A DNA stretch of 64,000 nt, from positions 1,054,001 through 1,118,000 of the forward strand of contig NZ_VZPV01000001.1 of assembly GCF_008801405.1 (NCBI RefSeq), written 5' to 3'. Each line of letters begins with the position of its first letter. The stretch's first letter is position 1. Made by a program: the position numbers and the translations under genes. The DNA is from Ralstonia insidiosa (lineage in GTDB: Bacteria > Pseudomonadota > Gammaproteobacteria > Burkholderiales > Burkholderiaceae). The notes under the pieces are model-generated. The model was not told where the DNA came from. It saw only the letters and a list, made by a program, of their open reading frames with translations, and searched no databases. This document shows, one piece after another, positions 57,507-64,000 of the stretch.

Positions 57507-58247
57507 ATGCGAATCGCCTTGCTTGAAGACGATCCCTTCCAGAGCGAAGTCATCGTCCAGATCCTGTCCCAGTCCGGCCACGATGTGGTCACCTATACCG
57601 ATGGCGCAACGCTGCTGCGCATGCTGGGGCGCTCCTCGTACGACATGCTGATCCTCGACTGGCACACACCGGGCATGCTCGGCATCGATGTGCTGAGCGT
57701 GGTGCGCAGCCGCCACAAGGATGTCCTGCCGATCCTGTTCGTGACGGCCGAAGAGAGCGAGAAGGGCCTGGTGCGCGCACTCACGCAGGGTGCTGATGAC
57801 TACATCACCAAGCCGTTCCGCATTCCTGAGCTGCGCGCGCGCGTTGATGCGCTGCTGCGTCGTGCTTATCCGATTCCGTACGGTCGTCTGCCGTTTGACG
57901 TGGGCCCGTTCCACTTCAATCCGCAGCGCCAGCAGGTCACGCTGCACGGCGAGCCCGTCACGCTGACGGGTATCGAGTTCCAGCTCGCGCTGCTGCTGTT
58001 CTCGAACGTGGGCCGCACGCTTTCGCGTGACCATATCTTCGGGCAGGTGTGGGGCCGCAACTCGTCGGAGTACACACGTACGATCGACAGCCATGTCTCG
58101 CGCATCCGCATGAAACTGAACATCGAACCGGTGAACGAGGTGCGCCTGGTAGCCGTGTACAAGCACGGCTATCGACTGGACCACCTGAGGCCTGCGGATG
58201 AGGCAAGCTCACTGGTGGGCGACGAGGCTGTGCCGTACGAAGTCTGA
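57507..58247 (+). CDS. OmpR/PhoB-family response regulator (orphan)
   Basis: DNA-binding response regulator of 246 residues. The receiver domain has the acidic pair E7/D8/D9 (LLEDD), phosphoacceptor D51 (LILDWHTPG), a switch Thr in FVTAEE and Lys in YITKPF. The C-terminal winged helix (RTLSRDHIFGQVWGRNSSEYTRTIDSHVSRIRMKL) is of the OmpR type. No histidine kinase gene is adjacent. The start MRIALLEDD was chosen for homology; an ATG at 57495 is possible. It follows a long leader or intergenic region with a terminator and a dyad. Confidence 0.92.
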   Translation: MRIALLEDDPFQSEVIVQILSQSGHDVVTYTDGATLLRMLGRSSYDMLILDWHTPGMLGIDVLSVVRSRHKDVLPILFVTAEESEKGLVRALTQGADDYITKPFRIPELRARVDALLRRAYPIPYGRLPFDVGPFHFNPQRQQVTLHGEPVTLTGIEFQLALLLFSNVGRTLSRDHIFGQVWGRNSSEYTRTIDSHVSRIRMKLNIEPVNEVRLVAVYKHGYRLDHLRPADEASSLVGDEAVPYEV

Positions 58248-58252
58248 CGGGC

Positions 58253-59104
58253 TCAGTTGAGCACGGCTTCAGCCAGCGCATTGGTTGGCACGTATGGCGC
58301 AGGATGACCCGGTTGCAGGGTGATCCACGCGCCGTGCGTCTGTGCGGTGGGCAATGAGGCGGCTGCGCTGTGCGCACCCGCCAGCGTCAGGCCCAGCACG
58401 CCTTCTCCGCGCGTGCTGAGTCTGTGTTCCAGGTCTGCGGCTGCCGGCAGGGCGCTGCCCGGCAGCGGGCTGACCAGCACCACGGACGCACCGCCCACCG
58501 GCAACACGACCGTGGCGATTCCGATACCGGACAACGCCACTGGCGCCGGTTCCTGCGTCAATCCGAGCAGTGCGCGATAGCGCGCCACGCTCGCTTCGAT
58601 ATCCCGTACCACCACTGTTACCGATGCGATACCTCGCACGCCATTGGCGTGCGCGCGCACGTCGCCTTCGCGCACGCGCAGGTGGCGCGGCGTGATGTCG
58701 CCGCACAGAAAGGGCAGATCGGAGGTGGCCGGGCGGCCAAGTTCCCAACGCAGTTGTTCGCCATCGGGGCGCAGGCGGCCGCCGGGTAGCGGGCCTTCAT
58801 AGTCGAGCCCACGTGCGCGCGCTGCGCTGACCAATGCCCCCACGTTGTGCGGCAGCAGGGCAAAGTCGACATAGCCGGCGCCATGCTGCTCGCCGAGCGT
58901 CCACCAGCGGCGCTCGGGTGCGGGCTGGAGGAAGGCAATCAGCTCCAGATAGCTGCCATCGGCAAAACCCACCAGGGCGTTGTGTGTGACGCCGTCGGCA
59001 TGGGTGCCGCCACGCTGTACGGTAAAGCCGAGTGCAGCGTAGTCGGCAATGACGCGCTCGAGATCGTTCACGCGGATGACGATGTGGTCCAGGGTCAGGC
59101 TCAT
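58253..59104 (-). CDS. VOC-superfamily (glyoxalase-like) protein
   Basis: Protein of 283 residues with the glyoxalase-3-like VOC fold: an N-terminal module (LDHIVIRVNDLERVIADYAALGFTV, with the metal-type His and LELIAFL) and a second, weaker module (IASVTVVVRDIEASVARYRALLG). Substrate unknown. It lies 34 bp after livF and converges on the response regulator gene with 5 bp between stops, so it is probably the last gene of the ABC transporter operon. The start MSLTLDH at 59104 opens the VOC domain. Confidence 0.85.
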   Translation of the reverse strand: MSLTLDHIVIRVNDLERVIADYAALGFTVQRGGTHADGVTHNALVGFADGSYLELIAFLQPAPERRWWTLGEQHGAGYVDFALLPHNVGALVSAARARGLDYEGPLPGGRLRPDGEQLRWELGRPATSDLPFLCGDITPRHLRVREGDVRAHANGVRGIASVTVVVRDIEASVARYRALLGLTQEPAPVALSGIGIATVVLPVGGASVVLVSPLPGSALPAAADLEHRLSTRGEGVLGLTLAGAHSAAASLPTAQTHGAWITLQPGHPAPYVPTNALAEAVLN

Positions 59105-59138
59105 GGCGGTTCCGTTTGGGTGGGGGATTGCGGCAGCG

Positions 59139-59888
59139 TCAGGCGGCTTCACCGCCAAGGTAGGCATGGCGGATGCGCGGGTCGTGCAGCAATTCGCGCG
59201 CCGGGCCCGACAGCACGATGCGGCCGTTCTGCAGTACGTAGCCATGGTGGGCGATGCGCAGGGCGAGGCTGGCATTCTGTTCGACCATGAAGACCGACAC
59301 GCCCGTCGCGTTCACTTGGGCGATGAGGTCCAGTACGTGGTCGACATAGCGTGGGGAGAGGCCCATGGTCGGCTCATCCATGCAGATCAGGCGCGGGCGG
59401 CCCATCAGCGCGCGGGCCATGGCCACCATCTGCTGTTCACCGCCCGAGAGCGTGCCGGCCAGCGCGTGCAGGCGCTCTTTCACGCGTGGGAACAAGGCGA
59501 GCATGCGTTCGTAGTCTTCTGCAATGGCGGCGCGCTCGCGGTGCGGGTTGCGCGTGAAGGCGCCCATCAGCAGGTTCTCGCGCACTGTCATGGCGCCGAA
59601 CAACCGCCGCGCTTCGGGCACCGACGCCACGCCCAGGCGGATGATCTGCGGCGTCGACAGCTTTAGGGTGGAGGCGCCATCGATCTGCACATCGCCGGAG
59701 GTCGGCTTGTGCAGCCCGAGGATCAGTTTCATCGACGTCGACTTGCCGCTGGCATTGCCGCCCAGCAGGCTGACGATCTGGCCGTGCTGCACGTCCAGGT
59801 TCACGTCAAAGTGCACTTGCGCCGGACCATAGTGCGTGTTGATGTGGCTCAGGCGCAGCAGCGGAGCGGAAGGGGCGAGCGTGGTCAT
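59139..59888 (-). CDS. livF: Branched-chain amino acid-type ABC transporter ATP-binding protein (LivF)
   Basis: ABC ATPase of 249 residues in the LivF group. Walker A reads GGNASGKST (an N-A-S variant), the ABC signature is LSGGEQQMVAMARAL and Walker B RLICMDEPTMGLSP. The start MTTLAPS is at 59888, 7 bp after livG. It works with LivG under the fused LivHM permease. Confidence 0.94.
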   Translation of the reverse strand: MTTLAPSAPLLRLSHINTHYGPAQVHFDVNLDVQHGQIVSLLGGNASGKSTSMKLILGLHKPTSGDVQIDGASTLKLSTPQIIRLGVASVPEARRLFGAMTVRENLLMGAFTRNPHRERAAIAEDYERMLALFPRVKERLHALAGTLSGGEQQMVAMARALMGRPRLICMDEPTMGLSPRYVDHVLDLIAQVNATGVSVFMVEQNASLALRIAHHGYVLQNGRIVLSGPARELLHDPRIRHAYLGGEAA

Positions 59889-59895
59889 GTGGGGT

Positions 59896-60732
59896 TCATG
59901 CAGCCAGGGCGTCGGGCGCTTCGCCCACGGCGCGGTGGCCAAGATAGGCTTCGACGACAGCGGGATCGTTGCGTACGGCATCGGGCTCGCCCTCGGCGAT
60001 CTTGCGGCCGTCATCCATGGCGATCACGCGGTCAGACAGCCGCATCACCAGTTCCAGCTTGTGCTCGATCAGGAGAATGGTCTGGCCGCGCGCCTTGAGC
60101 GTGGCGATGATCTGCTGCATCTCGGCGGTTTCGCTCTCGTTCATGCCGGCGGTGGGCTCATCGAGCAGCAACAGGCGAGGGCGGGCGGCGAGCGCGCGGG
60201 CGATCTCCACGCGGCGGCGGTTCGCATACGACAGCGTGTAGGTGGGCTGATGCAGGCGGGGCAGCAGGCGCTCGCCAAAGAGCGCGAGGATGTCGAGCGC
60301 TTGGGCGTGCAGTGCGGCTTCTTCGTCGCGTACGCGCGCCGGGCGCCACAGCGCAAGCGCCAGTTCGGCAAGCGGGCCGATCACGGGCCACGCAGGCCGC
60401 ACCGCGCGCAGCTGGGCGTGCGCGCCAATCAGCACGTTGTCGAGCACGCTCAGGTTGCCGAACACCCGGCCGTGTTGGAACGTGCGTGCCAGGCCGGCGG
60501 CAGCAAGCTGCTCGGCACGCCTGCCGGTTGTGTCGATGCCATCCACGCGCACCGTGCCGGCATCCGGTGTGTCGATGCCGGTGATGAGGTTGAACAGCGT
60601 GGTCTTGCCCGCACCGTTCGGGCCGATCAGGCTGACGACTTCGCCGTCGGCCACGTCCAGGCTGATGCCGTCAACGGCCGTCAGCCCGCCGAAGCGACGC
60701 GTGACGCCACGCAGTTCAAGCCGGGACGGCAT
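59896..60732 (-). CDS. livG: Branched-chain amino acid-type ABC transporter ATP-binding protein (LivG)
   Basis: ABC ATPase of 278 residues in the LivG group. Walker A is GPNGAGKTT, the signature motif is degenerate (LSYANRRRVEIARAL), usual for LivG, and Walker B is LLLLDEPTAGMN. Its start lies inside the end of the osmC-like gene (17-bp overlap), so the two are translationally coupled. Confidence 0.94.
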   Translation of the reverse strand: MPSRLELRGVTRRFGGLTAVDGISLDVADGEVVSLIGPNGAGKTTLFNLITGIDTPDAGTVRVDGIDTTGRRAEQLAAAGLARTFQHGRVFGNLSVLDNVLIGAHAQLRAVRPAWPVIGPLAELALALWRPARVRDEEAALHAQALDILALFGERLLPRLHQPTYTLSYANRRRVEIARALAARPRLLLLDEPTAGMNESETAEMQQIIATLKARGQTILLIEHKLELVMRLSDRVIAMDDGRKIAEGEPDAVRNDPAVVEAYLGHRAVGEAPDALAA

Positions 60733-61282
60733 CGCTGGCCTGCGTTTGCGCGGTGCCCGTGCGCGTGTGTTGCAGCGTGGCGCGAATACTTTGCGGATGC
60801 TTGAGCAGGTTCAGGATCGGGCAGGTGCGCTCGACTGCCTCGAACAGCGTATCGAGCTGCTCGCGCGATGCCGGTGACGCGATGTGCACCGTGTAGCCGA
60901 TGTCGTGCGGATAGACGGGAACGTGCTCAAAGCCGGGGTGGCCGGCGCGGGCATCGATCTGCCCTGTCACCTCCACCTCCAGCGAATCGATCGGCACCTG
61001 ATGCTGCGCGGCCTGGATCAGGAAGATATGCGTGACGCAGGACCCGAGCACGCCCAACTGCTGCTCCGGAGAACTGGCCCCGAGGTTGTAGCCGGCAAAG
61101 TCGGGCGGGCTGTCGCTGATGATCTGGTGCTCGCGGATGCGCACGCGGCGCACGCCGCTGCGCCCCTCGGCACTCACGCTGGCGGCCAGCCGCACCGGCT
61201 CGAAGGTACCGGCGGCGATGCGTGCATCACGGGCCAGGACGGCCGCGCGTTTTTCGATCAGGTAGTCGTTGAGTGTGCTCAT
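60716..61282 (-). CDS. OsmC-family protein inserted in a Liv-type transporter operon
   Basis: OsmC/Ohr-superfamily protein of 188 residues. The two redox cysteines of the family are C82 (GSCVTH) and C154 (ERTCPILN). OsmC/Ohr members reduce organic hydroperoxides with thiols, but this subgroup (YhfA/OsmC-like) has no fixed substrate. It lies 32 bp after the fused permease gene and overlaps livG, an unusual place for an OsmC gene. It may detoxify or transform the imported compound (inference). Confidence 0.87.
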   Translation of the reverse strand: MSTLNDYLIEKRAAVLARDARIAAGTFEPVRLAASVSAEGRSGVRRVRIREHQIISDSPPDFAGYNLGASSPEQQLGVLGSCVTHIFLIQAAQHQVPIDSLEVEVTGQIDARAGHPGFEHVPVYPHDIGYTVHIASPASREQLDTLFEAVERTCPILNLLKHPQSIRATLQHTRTGTAQTQASDAVPA

Positions 61283-61314
61283 GGGGCCCTCTTGGGAGTC
61301 ATGCGTTGGACTGC

Positions 61315-63153
61315 TCAGACCGTTCCCAGCAGCCCTTGCGGGCGGAAGCGGACCAGCAGCAGAAGCGTGAGGCCGACGATCAGGACGCGGTACTCGGCCG
61401 TCACGCGAAACAGTTCAGGCAGGCCGACCAGTGCCACCGCGCCGATCACCGCCCCCGCCACGTTGCCCAGGCCACCGAGGATCACCATGGTCAGCGCCAA
61501 GATGGAGATCGGTGAGCCGAAGGTCTCGTGGTTGATGTAGCTGTATTGATGCGCCGTCAACGCGCCGGCAATGCCCGCCGCAAAGCCGCCCACACCGAAC
61601 GCCAGCGCCTTGTAGCGCGCCGGTGAAATGCCATAGGCGCGGGCCGCGACGTCGTCATCACGGATGGCGCGCAGGCTGCGGCCCAGGTGCGTGCCGAGCA
61701 GGCGGCGCTGCAGCAGCGCCAGCGCAACCACCGCGCCCAGGCCCATCCAGTAGAACGCCGCCGCGGAATCGAGTGCCAGGCTGCCCACCGCCAGCGGCGG
61801 AATGCCCGCCACCCCGATCGGCCCGCGCGTCACGCTTTCCCAGTTGAGGATGACCAGCGCAATGATCTCGCCGATGCCGAGCGTGGCAATCGACACGTAG
61901 TGCCCACGCAGGCGAAACGCCGGCAGCACCAGCAGCGTGCCCAGCCCGGCGGTGACGATGCCCGCCAGCAGCACGGCCAGCAGCACCGGCACATGGGCAT
62001 CGATCGCCAGCAACGCCGATGCATAGGCGCCGATTGCCAGCAGACCAGCGTGCCCGAGCGAGATCTGCCCCGCTGTACCGGCCACCAGCGAGAGCGATAG
62101 CGCGAGCAGCGCATAGAGCCAGGCATTGGTCAGCACTTGCACGACGTACGGCGAGATGCCGGTCAGCGGAATCAACGCCAGCACCGCGACTGCCACGGGC
62201 CACACCCAGCGCGGCACGTGGATCGGCCGGCTTGGTGCGATGAAGGTGCCGGTCAACGGTTCGGGTGGCAATGCCGGCTTGCGTGCGAACAAGCCATTGG
62301 GCCGCCACGCCAGCACGCCTAGCAGCAACAGGAAGGCGAACAGGTTGCGGTAGGGCGTGCCGAACAGCGCCACGCCGTAGCTTTCCGTCAGGCCCAGCAG
62401 CAGGCTGCCGGCAATCGCACCGGGTACGTTGCCCACGCCGCCGATCACCACCGCCACCACGCCCTTGAGCGTGGCCTGAAAGCTCATCGCTGGGCTGATG
62501 TTGTTGTAGTACATGCCGACCAGCAGGCCGCTCAGGCCGCCCAGCGCCGAGGCAATCGCAAACACCGCCTGGTTGACGGCATGGGTGCTTACGCCCATCT
62601 GGCGCGCGGCGTCGCGGTCTTGTGCGGTGGCGCGTACCGCCCAGCCCAGGCGCGTGTAGCGCAGGAAGACGAACAGCACGGCAGCACTGGCCAGGCCCAG
62701 CCCCGCGATCAGCACATCCAGCGCGCCGATGCTGCCGCCGCCCAGCGTCAGGCGCCAATCGGGCAGCGGGCTTGGCAGCGCTCGCGGGTCGGGCCCGGCG
62801 AGCAACTGCACGGCCTGGTCGATCACATAGCTCAAACCGATGGTGGCCAGCAGCGGCGCAATGCGCGGCGCGTTTGCCAGCGGACGCAACCCCACGCGCT
62901 CGATGCCCATGCCCAGCAGCGCTGAACCGACAATCACCAGCAGAATCGTCGCCCACAGCGGCGCGTGCAGATGCGTGATGGCAAACCAGCCCAGGAACGC
63001 ACCTACGGTATAGACCGAGCCATGCGCAAAGTTGATCAGGTGCGAGACGCCGAAGATCAACGCCAGCCCCACCGCCAGCAACGCATAGATGTTGCCGACG
63101 ACGAGCCCGTTGACCGTGTAATCCAGCCACGCTCCATGCCACAGCGATTCCAT
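61315..63153 (-). CDS. Fused LivH-LivM permease of a branched-chain amino acid-type ABC transporter
   Basis: Inner-membrane protein of 612 residues. The N-terminal half (about 1-295) is LivH-like (GLVVGNIYALLAVGLALIFGVSHLINFAHG; ALGGLSGLLVGMYYNNISP) and the C-terminal half (from about 320) is LivM-like (LSLSLVAGTAGQISLGHAGLLAIGAYASALL; FGVGGFAAGIAGALTAHQYSYINHETFG). The two are normally separate genes. Fusion joins them through a short basic linker (ARKPALPPEPLTGTF). The start MESLWHG at 63153 is 20 bp after the binding-protein gene. Confidence 0.93.
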   Translation of the reverse strand: MESLWHGAWLDYTVNGLVVGNIYALLAVGLALIFGVSHLINFAHGSVYTVGAFLGWFAITHLHAPLWATILLVIVGSALLGMGIERVGLRPLANAPRIAPLLATIGLSYVIDQAVQLLAGPDPRALPSPLPDWRLTLGGGSIGALDVLIAGLGLASAAVLFVFLRYTRLGWAVRATAQDRDAARQMGVSTHAVNQAVFAIASALGGLSGLLVGMYYNNISPAMSFQATLKGVVAVVIGGVGNVPGAIAGSLLLGLTESYGVALFGTPYRNLFAFLLLLGVLAWRPNGLFARKPALPPEPLTGTFIAPSRPIHVPRWVWPVAVAVLALIPLTGISPYVVQVLTNAWLYALLALSLSLVAGTAGQISLGHAGLLAIGAYASALLAIDAHVPVLLAVLLAGIVTAGLGTLLVLPAFRLRGHYVSIATLGIGEIIALVILNWESVTRGPIGVAGIPPLAVGSLALDSAAAFYWMGLGAVVALALLQRRLLGTHLGRSLRAIRDDDVAARAYGISPARYKALAFGVGGFAAGIAGALTAHQYSYINHETFGSPISILALTMVILGGLGNVAGAVIGAVALVGLPELFRVTAEYRVLIVGLTLLLLVRFRPQGLLGTV

Positions 63154-63172
63154 CGTCAAACCACCCGTCGTG

Positions 63173-64000
63173 CTATTGCGATGCCACCGTCGACTTGCGC
63201 TCAAGCAGCGCCCACTTGCCGTCCTTGACCACCACGTTGACGCTGCGCACGCCCAGTACGCGGCGCGTGTTCGGATCGAACGTGGCGCGGCCAAAGACCA
63301 CGCTAGGCACGTCGCGCAGCTTGGGCAGCGCGTCGCGGATGGCGCGGCGGTCGGTGCCGCCGGCCTTCAGTGCTTCGGCGGCCAGGATGACGGCGTCGTA
63401 GGCGAAGGCGTTGAAGGCATCGGGGTCGCGCTGGTACTTGGTGCGGAACTGTTTGACGAAGGCCTGCACCACCGGGCGCGGCTCGTCGGGGAAGAACGTG
63501 GTGTTGGTTGCCACGCCATTGACGGCCGCCGCCCCAAGCTCCAGGAACTTGGGCGAGTACACCGAGCTGGCGGCCACGATCGGCAACTGGATGCCGGTGG
63601 CGCGCAACTGGCCGGCAATGAGGGCGCCGTCTGCGTAATACGAGATCAGGACGATGCCGTCAGGCTTGGCATCCCGCACGCGCACGAGCGTGGAGCGGAA
63701 ATCCTTCTCGTCAGGCTGATAGCCCTCGGCGGCCACCACCTGCGCGCCGCGTTGTTTGACTGCTGCCGCGAACACGTCCTTGCTGGTGCGGCCCCAATCG
63801 GTGTTCAGGTACAGCACGGCTACGCGCTTGAAGCCTTCGGTCTTGACGGCCAGATCGGCCAGCAGCGGCTGCGCATCGGCCTGGCTGACCGATGGGCTCC
63901 AGATGAAATCACCGCCCTTGGTGAAATCCGGGTGCGAGTTGGTGAAGCCCAACTGCACCAGCCCCGCGCGCTGATAGATCGGCGAAGCGGCCATGGAGGC
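63173..64000 (-). CDS. ABC transporter substrate-binding protein, LivJ/LivK family (5' end outside window)
   Basis: Periplasmic binding protein of the leucine/isoleucine/valine type I fold; the last 275 residues are present and the frame runs open past the window end. Visible features are SPIYQRAGLVQLGFTNSHPDFTKGG, RVAVLYLNTDWGRTSKDVF, and VRVRDAKPDGIVLISYYADGA, with a C-terminal DGKWALLERK. It is the first visible gene of the operon. Family members bind amino acids, amides or aromatic acids; specificity is not readable. Confidence 0.9.
   Translation of the reverse strand, partial: ASMAASPIYQRAGLVQLGFTNSHPDFTKGGDFIWSPSVSQADAQPLLADLAVKTEGFKRVAVLYLNTDWGRTSKDVFAAAVKQRGAQVVAAEGYQPDEKDFRSTLVRVRDAKPDGIVLISYYADGALIAGQLRATGIQLPIVAASSVYSPKFLELGAAAVNGVATNTTFFPDEPRPVVQAFVKQFRTKYQRDPDAFNAFAYDAVILAAEALKAGGTDRRAIRDALPKLRDVPSVVFGRATFDPNTRRVLGVRSVNVVVKDGKWALLERKSTVASQ

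Overview
The window is a stretch of a beta-proteobacterial chromosome, almost certainly Burkholderiaceae and most likely Ralstonia (inferred from high G+C, familiar gene orders and protein sequences; no search was run). It is dense: about 55 protein genes, mostly on the minus strand, many joined by 4-bp ATGA stop/start overlaps. No tRNA, rRNA, IS element, prophage or CRISPR array was seen.

Layout. 1-2.2 kb: ubiquinone hydroxylase (cut by the window edge) and pepP. 2.4-4.5 kb: an MHYT-GGDEF-EAL cyclic-di-GMP protein. 4.5-7.3 kb: amgK-azlC-azlD-murU, a peptidoglycan-recycling kinase/uridylyltransferase pair with an amino-acid exporter between its two genes. 7.5-13.5 kb: the envelope/housekeeping run lptD-surA-pdxA-rsmA. 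13.5-14.8 kb: an EamA transporter and gloA. 14.8-18.2 kb: an accessory two-partner secretion locus whose outer-membrane transporter carries a one-base frameshift. 18.5-20.7 kb: a tightly coupled trio of GT28-type glycosyltransferase, unknown membrane protein and exported Cys-based phosphatase. 20.8-27.7 kb: glyQ, an exported unknown protein, glyS, gmhB, plsC, a YgjP-like metallopeptidase and an unknown membrane protein. 27.9-35.4 kb: the conserved miaB-phoH(ybeZ)-ybeY-corC-lnt group, interrupted by a secreted His/Asp/Gly-rich protein with a Pro-Ser linker made of DNA hexamer repeats; ybeY carries a 124-residue N-terminal extension. 35.4-38 kb: a small exported protein, a renalase-like flavoprotein and an OmpW-family porin.

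38.2-48.4 kb is a fatty-acid degradation block (tetR, fadE, high-molecular-weight fabG, maoC, thiolase, fadD, DUF1571). 48.6-52.1 kb is an acetylpolyamine amidohydrolase-like deacetylase plus MHS-family transporter, divergent from a LysR regulator, with a dyad lying over both predicted promoters. 52.3-55 kb: rhlE and srkA, ending in a strong terminator that contains the srkA stop codon. 55-57 kb: pirin and a divergent LysR gene. 57.0-57.5 kb is a long intergenic region with a series of hairpins, several with C-rich loops (CCTCC, CCCC, CCCCCC), ending in a textbook terminator: a strong small-RNA candidate, followed by an orphan OmpR-type response regulator. 58.3-64 kb: a branched-chain-amino-acid-type ABC transporter (binding protein, fused LivHM permease, LivG, LivF) with an OsmC-like protein inserted and a VOC protein at its end.

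The best candidates for undescribed biology are the hairpin-rich RNA at 57.13-57.29 kb, the glycosyltransferase/membrane protein/phosphatase trio at 18.5-20.7 kb, the His-rich repeat protein inside the ybeY-lnt cluster, and the extended YbeY.
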